63,729 nt of DNA from Duganella sp. Its GTDB lineage: Bacteria; Pseudomonadota; Gammaproteobacteria; Burkholderiales; Burkholderiaceae_D. The stretch spans positions 1 through 63,729 of the forward strand of contig JAMFSU010000140.1 of NCBI GenBank assembly GCA_026225475.1. Direction: 5' to 3'. Every line of letters begins with the position of its first letter. The stretch's first letter is position 1. Both the position numbers and the translations under genes were made by a program. Below the pieces are notes generated by a model. It was not told the DNA's origin. It did not search any database and saw only the letters and a program-made list of their open reading frames with translations. Below, one piece after another: positions 16,613-26,984 of the stretch.

Positions 16613-19285
16613 GTCCGCTGGTGGTGGTGCCAGCACGTCGCGCGCGCCGCCTCTGGACATGGCCGACAGGATGCCGGCAGCTTCCATTTGTTCCACCAGC
16701 CGCGCAGCGCGGTTGTAACCGATGCGGAATTGCCGTTGCACCGACGAGATCGATGCTCGGCGGCTACGTGTGACGTAGGCCACTGCTTCGTCATAGAGCG
16801 GGTCTGCTTCATCGCTGGACTCGCCGAACATATCGCCTTGTTGTTGCTCTTCACTGGCCGGTCCGGCCAAAATCGCTTCTTCGTATTGCGGCTCGCCATG
16901 CGCCTTGAGATGTTCCACCACGCGATGCACTTCTTCATCGGAGACGAATGCACCATGCACCCGCTGCGGATAACCGGAACCGGGCGGCAGGAACAGCATG
17001 TCGCCATGGCCGAGCAGGGTTTCTGCACCCATTTGGTCGAGCACCGTGCGTGAGTCGATCTTCGAAGACACCTGGAAGGCCACCCGGGTCGGGATATTGG
17101 CCTTGATCAGCCCGGTGATGACATCCACGGATGGCCGTTGGGTGGCCAGGATCAAGTGGATGCCGGCGGCACGCGCCTTTTGTGCCAGCCGTGCAATCAA
17201 TTCCTCGATTTTCTTGCCAGCCACCATCATCAAGTCGGCCAATTCGTCGATCACCACCACAATCATGGGCAGGCGGTCGAGCGGCTCGGGCGCATCTGGC
17301 GTGAGCGAAAATGGATTCTTGACCAGTTTCTCGGCGGCGATGCCATCGCTGATCTTTTGGTTGTAACCAGCCAGATTGCGTACGCCGAGCGCTGACATCA
17401 GCCGATAACGCTTGTCCATTTCGGCGACACACCACGACAAGGCATGCGCTGCCAGTTTCATGTCGATCACCACTGGCGCCAGCAAATGCGGAATGCCATC
17501 GTAGACCGACAATTCCAGCATCTTGGGATCGATCATGATCAGGCGCACATCGTCTGGCGTGGCTTTGTACAGCAGCGACAGGATCATCGCATTGATCGCC
17601 ACGGATTTGCCCGAGCCGGTGGTGCCGGCGACCAGCATGTGCGGCGCGCGCGCCAGATCGGTGGCGATTGGAATGCCGGTGATGTCCTTGCCCATGGCCA
17701 GTGTCAGGTGCGAAGCCGACCTGGTATAGGCATCGGAGCGGATGATTTCGGCCAGGCGGATCATTTGCCGTTTGGGATTGGGCAATTCCAGTCCCATGCA
17801 GGTCTTGCCGGGAATGGTTTCGACCACGCGGATCGAGGTCAGGCCGAGTGCGCGCGCCAGGTCTTTCATCAGATTGACGATCTGGGCACCACGCACGCCG
17901 AGCGCCGGTTCGATCTCGAAACGGGTAATCACGGGTCCAGCGTAGGCACCCAGCACAGTGACCGGGACCTTGAATTCCCTGAGCCGTTGTTCGATCAACT
18001 GGCCGATTTCGAGCAACTGATTGGCATCCATTTCTACCGGCGCGTCGCTGCCCTGGTCCAGCAAGTCGAGGCCGGGCAGGGGAATCGCGCCGGCACGGTA
18101 GGCCGGTACCGGTGCTGGCGCAGACACTGTTGAGGGCGGCGCAGTCCAGGTGCGAATCTGCATTGGCACCGGCGCGGCTGGCGGTAGCAGAAGCGCTGCT
18201 GTTTGCTCGGCTGGCGGTGGCGGCATCGTGGCAAACAAGGGCGGCGTGACAGGTTCTTGCCGGTCGATGATGCGAAACGGCTCCGGTTCAATAGCGATGC
18301 TGGCCACAGGCGAAACTTCAGGTTCGGGCAACCGGCTGCTTGACGGCGCTTCGTCAATGAGCAGCGCCGCGATCTGCGTGGGTGATACTGCTGCGGCGAC
18401 CGGCGCAACAGCGGCAACTGGTATTGGTAGCGGTGCCTGCGGCAGGCGGGCGTTGAGCGCACTGCTGAGCGAGGTCGGAATGGCTTCGTTGCGATTGCTG
18501 GCGGTGCTGATGCGCACTTTGGTGCCGACACTTGGCGGCATGGTCGCAATTGGCTGCGGCTTGCTCAGGATGCTGCTGGCCAGGTTCGGTTTGGGACTGG
18601 CCACAGGCGCGTTTTGGCGGACTTGATGGGTTTGTTCAGCGCTGGCGCGTGCCAGCATGGCGTTGGTCGGACGCAGGCGTTCAAAGGCAGCCCATTCCGA
18701 GGCGGGGCGGGCCGGCCGGTTTTCCGTGGGCGTTGTTGGGCTGTTGGCTTGCGGCCATTTGCCTGCTGGTTTGTGCATGGCGTTGCCGGTTTGCGCCATC
18801 TCATTGGGCAAGGGCCAGGGATCGCGTTTGCGCGGCGGCGTGGCGCTCTTACCGGCAACTGCGGGCAGATTTTTGATGATCGGCGGCAAGTTGACCTGGG
18901 TACGGCGCGGCACTGACGCATGCGCCGGTAAGCCGTTATCGTCTTCCTCGACGGCTTGACGGCTGCGCCCGAACAACCAGAAACCGCCCAACACCGCCGT
19001 TGCCAACATGGCAAGTACCGTCATTAGTTTACCGGCGACGCCACTGAGACCGCGCGCCAGGGCCTGGCCGAACAGGTCGGTTTCTAGCACTGCATTGCCC
19101 TGGCTGCGCAACAGTGCTTCGATCACGCTGCTGCCGCACAACAGCATTAACGTGCCCAGCCAGAGCCGGATAGAGCCGCGTCCACGCAGCCCGCGTCCCG
19201 CCAGCAGAGAGATCAGGAGCCGGCCAGCCAGTGGCAATATCCACAACAAGGACCAACCAAACCAGTCAAATAGAAATAAGCGCAT
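16607..19285 (-). CDS. ftsK: DNA translocase FtsK/SpoIIIE
   Basis: The 892-residue protein moves chromosome ends through the closing septum. It has N-terminal membrane segments (about 4 segments within residues 1-110), a long Pro/Ala-rich linker (about 120-400), and the motor domain with Walker A TTGSGKS (lysine at about residue 560), Walker [15 protein letters not shown] and [24 protein letters not shown]-terminal winged-helix gamma domain (about 820-885, [22 protein letters not shown], quoted in part) reads KOPS-type DNA. Only about four N-terminal membrane segments are seen. The gene is alone, convergent with the CYTH gene. Confidence 0.93.
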   Translation of the reverse strand: MRLFLFDWFGWSLLWILPLAGRLLISLLAGRGLRGRGSIRLWLGTLMLLCGSSVIEALLRSQGNAVLETDLFGQALARGLSGVAGKLMTVLAMLATAVLGGFWLFGRSRQAVEEDDNGLPAHASVPRRTQVNLPPIIKNLPAVAGKSATPPRKRDPWPLPNEMAQTGNAMHKPAGKWPQANSPTTPTENRPARPASEWAAFERLRPTNAMLARASAEQTHQVRQNAPVASPKPNLASSILSKPQPIATMPPSVGTKVRISTASNRNEAIPTSLSSALNARLPQAPLPIPVAAVAPVAAAVSPTQIAALLIDEAPSSSRLPEPEVSPVASIAIEPEPFRIIDRQEPVTPPLFATMPPPPAEQTAALLLPPAAPVPMQIRTWTAPPSTVSAPAPVPAYRAGAIPLPGLDLLDQGSDAPVEMDANQLLEIGQLIEQRLREFKVPVTVLGAYAGPVITRFEIEPALGVRGAQIVNLMKDLARALGLTSIRVVETIPGKTCMGLELPNPKRQMIRLAEIIRSDAYTRSASHLTLAMGKDITGIPIATDLARAPHMLVAGTTGSGKSVAINAMILSLLYKATPDDVRLIMIDPKMLELSVYDGIPHLLAPVVIDMKLAAHALSWCVAEMDKRYRLMSALGVRNLAGYNQKISDGIAAEKLVKNPFSLTPDAPEPLDRLPMIVVVIDELADLMMVAGKKIEELIARLAQKARAAGIHLILATQRPSVDVITGLIKANIPTRVAFQVSSKIDSRTVLDQMGAETLLGHGDMLFLPPGSGYPQRVHGAFVSDEEVHRVVEHLKAHGEPQYEEAILAGPASEEQQQGDMFGESSDEADPLYDEAVAYVTRSRRASISSVQRQFRIGYNRAARLVEQMEAAGILSAMSRGGARDVLAPPPADL

Positions 19286-19358
19286 CCCCGAAGTTTACAG
19301 GAAGCCGCGACCAGGAACTAATTTTCCTTGTCACGGCAGCTGCAAGTCACTACCGCGA

Positions 19359-19799
19359 TCAGGCAGTCGGCATCTTGCGGAAGCCGATGGCCAAGCGGTT
19401 CCAGCTATTGATGGCGTTGATGGCCAGGGACAGATTGACCATTTCAGCATCATTGAACTGGCTGCGGACCAGCGCATAGTCGGCGTCCGGTGCCTGGGTC
19501 TGGGCGATCAGCGTGAGCGCTTCGGTCCAGGCCAGTGCAGCGCGTTCGCGGTCGGTGAAGAACGGCGTTTCGCGCCAGACTGGTACCGCATACAAACGCC
19601 GCTCGGTTTCACCGCCTTTGCGGGCATCGGCAGTATGCATGTCGACGCAGAAGGCGCAACCGTTGATCAACGACGCGCGCAGCCGGACCAGTTCCAGCAG
19701 CGAGGTTTCCAGGCCGGACTTGATGACGGCGTTTTCCAGCGCGAGCATGGCTTTGAGGGCGTCAGGCGAGGCTTTGTAAAAATCGATACGTGCTTCCAT
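19359..19799 (-). CDS. AhpD-like carboxymuconolactone decarboxylase-family protein
   Basis: The 146-residue protein carries the AhpD redox motif ASLINGCAFCVDMH, with cysteines 48 and 51 and His 55. Such proteins are peroxidase partners or act in peroxide and carbonyl defence. TAGGAG lies seven bases before the ATG at 19799, excluding the longer open frame. It is divergent from a MocR-type regulator, its probable controller. The exact substrate is unknown. Confidence 0.88.
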   Translation of the reverse strand: MEARIDFYKASPDALKAMLALENAVIKSGLETSLLELVRLRASLINGCAFCVDMHTADARKGGETERRLYAVPVWRETPFFTDRERAALAWTEALTLIAQTQAPDADYALVRSQFNDAEMVNLSLAINAINSWNRLAIGFRKMPTA

Positions 19800-19975
19800 G
19801 GTAAGGCTCCTAGTTTCAAGTGAATCCATCTTTGGGGGGCGTGACGCCTGCTCTGCAAGCGATGTCGCTATCTTAAGGAGACCACTGCTGCTCATCGATA
19901 ACCAATTTGCGGAAAAAACGGGAGACCACTTGGACTGGCGTGGTTACAATCGCCGCAGCACAGCCAATACCAAGA

Positions 19976-19995
19976 ACAACCAACCACAACCAACC
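19976..19995 (+). promoter_or_regulatory. Tandem 10-base direct repeat before MocR gene
   Basis: Two perfect copies of ACAACCAACC lie at 19976-19985 and 19986-19995, 12 bases before the MocR start codon in the divergent control region. MocR proteins typically recognise direct repeats, so this could be an operator; this is inference from position and family. Confidence 0.35.
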
Positions 19996-20007
19996 GCAGG
20001 AGCAGCG

Positions 20008-21477
20008 ATGGAATTGCACATCGTCATTGAAGGTAGTCGCGATCTGTCGGGACAGGTCTACCGACAATTGCGCGAGGCCATCGTTTCGGGGCGCCTGGCG
20101 CCGGGCGAGCAGGTGCCGCCGTCGCGCCTGCTGGCCACGCAGTTGGGCTTGTCGCGCAAGACCGTGTCCGAGGCCTATGCCCGGTTGACGCTGGAGCAAT
20201 TGCTGGTGGGGCGCGCCGGCAGCGGTACTTTTGTGCATCAGCCGCAGCATCCGCGCGCGCCTTCGCGTGTGCTGGAGGCCGATGATCTGGCCGCCGCCGC
20301 GACCATTGCGCGTTGGCACGCGCAGTCCTTTCCTGCGGTGATGTCGCAGTCCAGCCCGGCAGTGCGTTGTCAGTACGAATTTCAGGGCGGCATGCCAACG
20401 CGCCGGCAATTTCCCGATGACGCCTGGCGCCAGTGCGTGCTGTACGGTTTGCGTCAGAGCAGCAATTCTCGTGGCTTTTATGCCGAGACCGAAGGTTTGC
20501 CGATCCTGCGCGAAGCGATTGCCCGGCATGTGGCGTTTTCACGCGGGGTGCGCGCCAGTGCGGCTGAGGTGCTGGTGACCAACGGCGCCCAGCAGGCGCT
20601 TGACCTGATGGCGCGGGTGTTGATCGAGCCGGGCTGTATCGTGGCCATGGAAGATCCCGGTTATCCACCGGCACGCATGCTGTTCGCCAGCCAGGGTGCG
20701 CAGGTGGTCGGTATTGCGGTCGATCAGGAGGGCATCTTGGTGGAGCAGATTCCAGCGGGCACGCGACTCATCTATGTCACGCCGGCGCATCAGTTTCCGC
20801 TCGGCATGGTCATGAGCGTGGCGCGCCGCGTGGCCTTGCTCGAGCGTGCGCGCCTGCTCGGGGCCATCATCATCGAAGACGACTACGACAGCGAATTTCG
20901 CTACCAGGGCCGTCCTGCCGATTCGCTGCAGAGCATGGATCAGGTCGGGCTGGTGGCATTTCTGGGCACCTTTTCCAAGGTCATTCAGCCCGAGCTGCGG
21001 GTCGGTTATGTGATCGCGCCGCCAGCGATCCGGCGCGCGCTGACGTTGGCCAAGAAACTGTCGGACCGGCATACTCCGACCATGACGCAATGGGCGCTGG
21101 CGCGCTTTATCGATGATGGTCATCTACAAAAGCATATCCGCCGTTGCTACGGCATTTATGCGGCGCGCCGCGAAAAACTGCTGGCCGGACTCAACGGCCC
21201 GCTGGCGCCTTGGCTGCGCGCAGTGCCGACGACGGCCGGCTTTCATCTCACGGCGCTACTGCACCGTCAGCTCGATCTGAGCTTGCTGATCAAGTTGGCA
21301 CGGCGCGCCGATGTCGCCTTGTACACGCTGGATGACTTCTACTATCAAGTGCCGCCGCAGACGGGGCTGTTGTTTGGCTTTGGTGCCATCGAATCGCTCG
21401 ATATCGAAGAAGCCTTGTCGCGTGTGGCGGCGATTTTGCAAGAGCTGGATCCTCAAGCGCTCTCAATGACGGGATAA
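20008..21477 (+). CDS. MocR-type regulator (GntR head, aminotransferase-like body)
   Basis: The 489-residue protein has a GntR winged helix (residues about 10-75, QLGLSRKTVSEAYARL) and a fold-type I aminotransferase-like body. The PLP lysine is about residue 324 in FLGTFSKVIQPELRVGY; VTNGAQQALDL and EDDYDSEFRY are family marks. AGGAG precedes the ATG at 20008. It is divergent from the AhpD-like gene and probably controls it. PLP, an amino acid or an aldehyde adduct is the likely signal; PdxR is one possible member, but no pyridoxal genes are adjacent. Its 3' end overlaps the hemerythrin gene by 25 bases. Confidence 0.88.
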   Translation: MELHIVIEGSRDLSGQVYRQLREAIVSGRLAPGEQVPPSRLLATQLGLSRKTVSEAYARLTLEQLLVGRAGSGTFVHQPQHPRAPSRVLEADDLAAAATIARWHAQSFPAVMSQSSPAVRCQYEFQGGMPTRRQFPDDAWRQCVLYGLRQSSNSRGFYAETEGLPILREAIARHVAFSRGVRASAAEVLVTNGAQQALDLMARVLIEPGCIVAMEDPGYPPARMLFASQGAQVVGIAVDQEGILVEQIPAGTRLIYVTPAHQFPLGMVMSVARRVALLERARLLGAIIIEDDYDSEFRYQGRPADSLQSMDQVGLVAFLGTFSKVIQPELRVGYVIAPPAIRRALTLAKKLSDRHTPTMTQWALARFIDDGHLQKHIRRCYGIYAARREKLLAGLNGPLAPWLRAVPTTAGFHLTALLHRQLDLSLLIKLARRADVALYTLDDFYYQVPPQTGLLFGFGAIESLDIEEALSRVAAILQELDPQALSMTG

Positions 21478-21863
21478 AAATCCCTATCTTCGCGCTTCAT
21501 GCGTTCAAACAAGATCTTCAGCACCTGATTGGCAGAGGATCGGAAGCCTTCTGGATCGGCGGCCACGTGACCGGCATCATTCCAGCGCCTGGCAAATGCG
21601 CCATAAGCTTCGGCAATATGCGTCATCTCATGTTGATATTGCTGGCCCAGTTGCGCTAGTTGGCGGTTATTGGCGGCTTGTAGCGCGGGATACAGGAAGC
21701 GGTCTTCAATCGATAGATGCAGTTTGACGATGGAACTCATCTTGATCACCTGTGCTGCAATGGCGGCAGCGTTGGCGGTGATGCCGGCCTGTGTCAGTTG
21801 CTTGAGTTGCCCGATGCTGGAGAGGATGGCGCTATGTTGATGTTTGTATTTATCGATGTTCAT
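21453..21863 (-). CDS. Hemerythrin-domain protein
   Basis: The 136-residue protein is a four-helix bundle with iron-ligand residues in HQHSAIL, VKLHLSIEDRFLYP, YQHEMTHI and FERMKREDRDFYP. It starts 62 bases after the hmp stop, on the same strand, so it is likely co-transcribed with hmp under the same nitric-oxide control. Such proteins bind O2 or NO or serve iron repair; a role in NO stress is inferred from position. Confidence 0.85.
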   Translation of the reverse strand: MNIDKYKHQHSAILSSIGQLKQLTQAGITANAAAIAAQVIKMSSIVKLHLSIEDRFLYPALQAANNRQLAQLGQQYQHEMTHIAEAYGAFARRWNDAGHVAADPEGFRSSANQVLKILFERMKREDRDFYPVIESA

Positions 21864-21925
21864 GCTGTTTTCCCTGGGTTAAAAAGGACCGATGGTGCTG
21901 CCGCTCGGGGCAGCACCCGTGAGGA

Positions 21926-23107
21926 TCAATCCAGCGCGCACGCCGGGCCGAAGAACTCGTAGCGGCTTTGCTGTGGTGGCACGCCGAGCGCATGCAGATG
22001 GCGTTTGATGGCCTGCATGAAGGCCTTGGGACCGACGAAGTAAGCATCCAGGTCGGTGGTCTGCGGTAACCAGTCGGCCAGGCGCTCGCGGTCCAGAATG
22101 CCATGGGCCTGCGGCACCGGGTCTTGCTGGCGTTGCTGTGCATAGCAAAAGAAGCGTTGCAGCTGCGGATGCTGCTGCGCCAGTTCGTCTATCTTCTGGC
22201 GGAAGGCATGCACGCCGCCATGCCGTGCCGCATGGATGAAGTAGATCGGCCGGCCGCTCGGCAATGCCGCCTCCAGCATGGCCAGCATTGGCGTGATGCC
22301 GACTCCGCCGCTGATCAGTACCAGCGGTTTGTTGCTGGCAATGAGGGTGAATTCTCCCGAGGGTGGGTAGAGATCGATCGACTTACCGATAAGCATCTGG
22401 TCATGCAGGTAGTTCGACACCTTGCCGCCGGCTTCGCGCTTGACGCTGATCCGGTACATGCGCGGATTGGGCAACGCCGAGAGCGAATACTGGCGGCGCA
22501 TTTCGCTACCATCGAGGTCGACCCGCAGGCCAATGTACTGGCCCGGTTGGTAGGGCAAGATGGCTTTGCCGTCTTCCGGGGCAAAATAGAACGAGGTGAT
22601 TTCCTCGCTTTCCTCGACCCGGCGCACCACCACGAACTTGCGTGCCCCGCGCCAGCCGCCTTCGGCCTTGGCTTTGGCATCGTAGATGCCAGCTTCGGCA
22701 CCAATCAGGATATCGGCCAGTTGCCCATAGGCGGCGGCCCAAGCCTCAATGACTTGCTCTGTCGCAATTTCAGCGCCGAGCACTTCGCGCATGGCGCGCA
22801 ACAAACTGTCGCCCACCATCGGATAATGTTCCGGCAGGATTTGCAAGGCGACATGCTTGTTGACGATGGTGCCGACCAGATCACCGAGCTGTTCCAGTTG
22901 ATCGATATGGCGCGCATACATCAGCACGCCATTGGCCAATGCTCGTGGTTGCGCGCCACTGTCTTGATGCGCCGGATTGAATAGGGGGATCACTTGCGGA
23001 TAGTCGCGCAACAGCATTTTGTAGAAATGCGTGGTCAGCGCTTCGCCGCCACTTTCGAGCAAAGGGACGGTGGACTTGACGATTGCGCGGTGGGCATCGG
23101 ATAGCAT
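21926..23107 (-). CDS. hmp: Flavohemoglobin, nitric oxide dioxygenase
   Basis: The 393-residue enzyme oxidises NO to nitrate with O2 and NAD(P)H. It has a globin domain (residues about 1-140, starting MLSDAHRAIVKSTVPLLESG; proximal-side EHYPMVGDSLL) and a ferredoxin-reductase domain with the FAD motif RQYSLS and the NAD-binding ISGGVGITPM. ATG 23107 is chosen since the family begins at MLS; an ATG five codons upstream is possible. A sigma-54-like promoter at 23185-23200 and NorR-type sites up to 23287 lie upstream, and norR is divergent, so induction by NO is strongly suggested. Confidence 0.95.
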   Translation of the reverse strand: MLSDAHRAIVKSTVPLLESGGEALTTHFYKMLLRDYPQVIPLFNPAHQDSGAQPRALANGVLMYARHIDQLEQLGDLVGTIVNKHVALQILPEHYPMVGDSLLRAMREVLGAEIATEQVIEAWAAAYGQLADILIGAEAGIYDAKAKAEGGWRGARKFVVVRRVEESEEITSFYFAPEDGKAILPYQPGQYIGLRVDLDGSEMRRQYSLSALPNPRMYRISVKREAGGKVSNYLHDQMLIGKSIDLYPPSGEFTLIASNKPLVLISGGVGITPMLAMLEAALPSGRPIYFIHAARHGGVHAFRQKIDELAQQHPQLQRFFCYAQQRQQDPVPQAHGILDRERLADWLPQTTDLDAYFVGPKAFMQAIKRHLHALGVPPQQSRYEFFGPACALD

Positions 23108-23184
23108 GGAGGGCCTTTTCATGAGAATTAATCGAGAAAACAACAGCAGCGAGGGCAAAAGCACTGCTTCCTGGTCTTTCTCTA

Positions 23185-23200
23185 TACAAATCTCATGCCA
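23185..23200 (-). promoter_or_regulatory. Sigma-54-type promoter for hmp
   Basis: On the minus strand this reads TGGCATG-AGAT-TTGTA, matching TGGCACG-N4-TTGCA except for Y at position 6 and T for C in the -12 element. It lies about 78 bases before the hmp ATG. NorR is a sigma-54 activator, so the element fits. The -12 change weakens confidence. Confidence 0.55.
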
Positions 23201-23242
23201 GCACAAAAAACCTTTACAATCAAAAACTTATAAAATTGATGA

Positions 23243-23287
23243 GTCAAATAGACCTGAGTCATATTGACACTAAAGAGTAAAAATGAC
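23243..23287. promoter_or_regulatory. Three NorR-type sites (GT-N7-AC)
   Basis: GTCAAATAGAC (23243-23253), GTCATATTGAC (23258-23268) and GTAAAAATGAC (23277-23287) each fit GT-N7-AC, the core NorR site. They lie 43 or more bases upstream of the sigma-54-like promoter of hmp. The third overlaps the norR start codon, which would allow self-repression. Three sites match the arrangement known for the E. coli norV enhancer; identity here is inference. Confidence 0.6.
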
Positions 23288-24842
23288 TCCAAAACTCTTG
23301 CTCGATGCCATGATTCCGCTGATGGCCGATCTATCGCGTGATTTGCATGACAGCGAACGCTACCGGCGTCTGCTCGATACCTTGCGCATGCTGTTTCCCT
23401 GCGATGCGGCGGCCTTGTTGCGGCTTGATGGTGACGTGCTGGTGCCGTTGGCGATCAATGGATTGTCCAGCGATACCCTGGGGCGGCGTTTTCGCATCAG
23501 TGAACATCCGCGTTTTCGTGCGCTGTTGTCGAGTGTGCCGCCGACGCGTTTTCCCGCCAACTCGTCATTGCCCGATCCCTACGATGGATTGGTGCAGGCG
23601 CATTCGGGCGAGTTGCATGTGCATGACTGCATGGGCTGCCAGATCACCATGAATGGTCGGCCCTGGGGCTTGCTTACGCTCGATGCGCTGGCCCCGGACC
23701 GTTTTGATGGGGTCGATAGCGCCGCCTTGCAAGCATTCGCCAGTTTGGCGGCAGCCACCGTCAATGCGGCTGAGCGCATTCATACACTGGCCGAGAGCGG
23801 CGAGCAGGAACGCCAGCGTGCCGAAGCCTACCGCCTGGCCGCCAACCAGAGCCAACGTGAACTGATCGGCCAAAGCCCGGCGCACAAGCGCATGCTCAAG
23901 GAAGTGCGGCTGGCAGGTCCCAGCAATATGACCGTGCTGATCACCGGCGAAACCGGGGTCGGCAAGGAGTTGGTCGCCAATGCCATTCACGCTGCCTCGA
24001 CGCGTGCCAAGAAGGCCATCATCAGCATCAACTGCGCGGCTTTGCCTGAGACGCTGGTCGAAAGCGAGTTATTTGGCCATGTGCGCGGGGCATTCTCGGG
24101 CGCCATCAGCGACCGGCGCGGCAAATTCGAGCTGGCTGAAGGCGGCACTTTGTTTCTCGATGAAGTGGGCGAGTTGTCCTTGCTGGTGCAGGCCAAGCTG
24201 CTGCGTGTGCTGCAGAGCGGTCAGATTCAGCGGGTTGGCTCTGACGTTGAGCACAAGGTCGACGTGCGTGTGATTGCCGCAACCAATCGCGACCTGGCCG
24301 AGGAAGTGCGGCAGGGCCGTTACCGGACTGATTTCTATCACCGCTTGAGCGTCTATCCGCTGGACGTGCCGCCGCTGCGAGAGCGCGGTCACGATACCTT
24401 GCTCATCAGCGGTTATTTTCTGGAAGAAAACCGTTTCCGTCTCGGCTTGCTGAGCATCCGGCTGGCGCCAGAGGCGCAAGAAGCCTTGCTCAATTATCGC
24501 TGGCCCGGCAATGTGCGCGAACTGGAGCATCTGATCGCCCGCAGCGCGCTCAAAGCCCTGGGCCGGCATCCGGAACGACCGCGCATGCTGACGCTGAGCG
24601 CGGAAGATCTTGATCTGGCAGCTGCGCCAGCGGCCTTGCCGGAGGCGCAACCGATGGTCGAACAAGCGGAATTGGCGCTGCACAACGGCAGCAGTTTGCG
24701 CGATGCCGTCAGTGCTTATGAGCGTCGGCTGATCAGCGCCAGTCTCACGCGCAATGGCGGCAATGTTGCCTCCACCGCGCGCGAACTGGGTCTAGACCGG
24801 GCCAATCTGAATCGCCTGACCAAGCGGCTGGGATTGAAGTAA
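23283..24842 (+). CDS. norR: Nitric oxide-responsive sigma-54 activator NorR
   Basis: The 519-residue activator has an N-terminal GAF domain (about 20-170) that in the family holds a non-haem iron sensing NO. A sigma-54 AAA+ domain (about 190-420) has Walker A GETGVGKE (lysine 228), and a Fis-type helix-turn-helix sits at the end ([20 protein letters not shown]). The loop that contacts sigma-54 reads GAFSGA (269-274) instead of the usual GAFTGA, a conservative Thr to Ser change. Divergent from hmp with NorR-like sites between, it most likely activates hmp when NO is present. Confidence 0.92.
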   Translation: MTPKLLLDAMIPLMADLSRDLHDSERYRRLLDTLRMLFPCDAAALLRLDGDVLVPLAINGLSSDTLGRRFRISEHPRFRALLSSVPPTRFPANSSLPDPYDGLVQAHSGELHVHDCMGCQITMNGRPWGLLTLDALAPDRFDGVDSAALQAFASLAAATVNAAERIHTLAESGEQERQRAEAYRLAANQSQRELIGQSPAHKRMLKEVRLAGPSNMTVLITGETGVGKELVANAIHAASTRAKKAIISINCAALPETLVESELFGHVRGAFSGAISDRRGKFELAEGGTLFLDEVGELSLLVQAKLLRVLQSGQIQRVGSDVEHKVDVRVIAATNRDLAEEVRQGRYRTDFYHRLSVYPLDVPPLRERGHDTLLISGYFLEENRFRLGLLSIRLAPEAQEALLNYRWPGNVRELEHLIARSALKALGRHPERPRMLTLSAEDLDLAAAPAALPEAQPMVEQAELALHNGSSLRDAVSAYERRLISASLTRNGGNVASTARELGLDRANLNRLTKRLGLK

Positions 24843-24879
24843 GGACGCCGCCCTGTCTGAACAGATCGTGAACAGCTTC

Positions 24880-26631
24880 TTAAAACTCTTCCCAGGAACC
24901 GCCGTCATCTTGCGCCTTGGCGGTGGTGGCAGTGCGCTTGGCTGGCAGCGCAGGAGCAGGCGCGGTGCGCTGGGCGATTGCCTTGACAGGTTTACTGACC
25001 AGCGTGGCCGGTTTGGGGGGGATGTTGCTGGGCTTGGCCGCACCCGCACGCACGGGCCGCGTTGAGGCGCTGGCCATGACCCGCCCATCCAGCTTGAACA
25101 CGCTGACCGTTTGCGACAGATGGCCGGCTTGTTCCTGCAGCGATTGCGCGGCTGCCGCGGCTTCTTCGACCAGGGCGGCATTCTGTTGCGTCACCTCATC
25201 CATTTGCACAATGGCGCGATTGATTTCTTCCAGGCCGACGCTTTGTTCCTGTGTGGCGGCGCTGATTTCGCCGACGATATCGGTGACCCGCTTGACGCTG
25301 GCGACCACTTCGCCCATGGTCGAACCGGCTTGTTCCACCAGCTTGCTGCCGATATCGACCTTGGTCACTGAGTCATCGATGAGGAGTTTGATTTCCTTGG
25401 CGGCGGCCGAGGAGCGTTGCGCCAGGCTGCGCACTTCTGACGCCACCACCGCAAAACCACGTCCTTGTTCACCGGCGCGGGCGGCTTCGACGGCGGCATT
25501 CAAGGCCAGGATATTGGTCTGGAAAGCAATGCCGTCGATCACGCTGATGATGTCGACAATCTTCTTCGAGGATTCATTGATCGAGCCCATAGTATTGACC
25601 ACCTGACCCACCACATCGCCGCCCTGAACCGCTACGCTCGACGCCGATACGGCCAGTTGATTGGCCTGGCGCGCATTATCGGCATTCTGTTTGACGGTCG
25701 AGGTCAATTGTTCCATGGCCGAGGCGGTCTCTTCCAGCGAACCTGCTTGCTGCTCGGTGCGCGAGGAAAGATCCATATTGCCGGTGGCGATTTCATTAGA
25801 AGCAGTGGCGATGGTGTCGGTGCCTTGGCGCACGTCCGTGACAATTTGCAGCAGATTGTCATTCATGGTCTTGAGCGCATCGAGCAGTTGCCCGGTCTCA
25901 TCCTTGCCACGCGGATGGATGGTGGCAGTGAGGTCGCCGTCGGCGACCTGGCGTGCCACTTTGACCGCTTCCACCAGCGGCCGCGCAATCAGCCGCGCCA
26001 CCCAGATTGCCAGCATCAGTGCGGTGGCTACGCACACCACCATGATGCAGAGTATCCAGATAAGCGATGAGCCATAGGTGCTCTTGGCCAGTTCATTGGA
26101 GGTATCCGATCCAGCATCATTGATTTCGACCAGTTTTTCTGCCAGGTTGATCATTTGCAGATACTGCTTGGTGGCATCGCCTTTGAGCAAGGCATTGGCT
26201 TGGTCTTTTTGATTCTGACGCAGTAGTTCCATGAATTTTTGATGGCCAGCCAGGTACAGGTCGATGTTTTTGCTCAATTCGGGATAGATCGCCCGTTCTT
26301 CCGGTGCACTGATCAAACCCTCGTATTGCTTGCGGCGTTTGAGCAGGTTTTCAACCTGCTGGTTACTGCTTTGAACAAAGCTGTCGGCCTCTTGCGGCGA
26401 GTCCGTCAGCAGTAGGGACTGTTCCAGACTGCGCAGGCGAGCCGCTGCCAACTTGAGTTCAGCCAGCGTGCGGATGGTCGGCAGCCAGTTGGTGGCGATT
26501 TCGTTGGAGGCTGCGCTGACCTTACTGAGCTGGGCCATGGAGAACAGGCCAAGTACCACCACCAGGGCGATGACCGCCAAAAACGTAGAAATGAGCTTGG
26601 TCGCAATCTTCAAGTCATAGAACCATTTCAT
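24880..26631 (-). CDS. Methyl-accepting chemotaxis protein with CheR-docking tail
   Basis: The 583-residue receptor has a membrane segment at about 11-31, a periplasmic four-helix-like domain to about 190, a second membrane segment (about 190-212), HAMP and a long signalling hairpin ([18 protein letters not shown] at the tip). After a Pro/Ala/Lys linker of about 50 residues it ends in SWEEF, fitting the xWxxF pentapeptide that tethers CheR/CheB. GGAGAG precedes ATG 26631. The ligand is unknown; the gene stands alone. Confidence 0.92.
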   Translation of the reverse strand: MKWFYDLKIATKLISTFLAVIALVVVLGLFSMAQLSKVSAASNEIATNWLPTIRTLAELKLAAARLRSLEQSLLLTDSPQEADSFVQSSNQQVENLLKRRKQYEGLISAPEERAIYPELSKNIDLYLAGHQKFMELLRQNQKDQANALLKGDATKQYLQMINLAEKLVEINDAGSDTSNELAKSTYGSSLIWILCIMVVCVATALMLAIWVARLIARPLVEAVKVARQVADGDLTATIHPRGKDETGQLLDALKTMNDNLLQIVTDVRQGTDTIATASNEIATGNMDLSSRTEQQAGSLEETASAMEQLTSTVKQNADNARQANQLAVSASSVAVQGGDVVGQVVNTMGSINESSKKIVDIISVIDGIAFQTNILALNAAVEAARAGEQGRGFAVVASEVRSLAQRSSAAAKEIKLLIDDSVTKVDIGSKLVEQAGSTMGEVVASVKRVTDIVGEISAATQEQSVGLEEINRAIVQMDEVTQQNAALVEEAAAAAQSLQEQAGHLSQTVSVFKLDGRVMASASTRPVRAGAAKPSNIPPKPATLVSKPVKAIAQRTAPAPALPAKRTATTAKAQDDGGSWEEF

Positions 26632-26984
26632 TATTCTCTCCTCGCTGTGGAATCGGCCGCAAGCCAGCCTAGCGATGCGACGCAATCAAATCAGATACGC
26701 AAACGGAATGTCCCGCGTACAGAATTGCATAAGCGCTAATTGTTTTCAAATACTTACAGTTTTAAATGCTTGTTTGTATGTTATTTGCCTCGAAATTAAT
26801 CGATTGTTTTCCTGGGGTAATAACGCGACGTTTTTTTTGCATACGAAATAGCCATGCAGAAACAAAAAAGACTGCACGGGTTGCGACGTGGTCTGTTTTC
26901 CGACACGCCCCTTTCCTTTTATTTATACCGTCGTGATGATACGAATGTGGGCGTATGAATCCCTAACAGACGATGGAGAGACAT
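26632..26984. other. Intergenic region, AT-rich, no clear gene
   Basis: About 350 bases separate the divergent chemoreceptor and the orphan gene at 26985. It is AT-rich from about 26740 to 26850, including a run of eight T at about 26832. No open frame is convincing, and a search by eye for a flagellar-type promoter before the chemoreceptor found none. Confidence 0.4.

Noticed and set aside
26632..26700. Possible flagellar sigma promoter (GCCGATT) before the chemoreceptor
   Set aside because: No TAAA element at the required distance.
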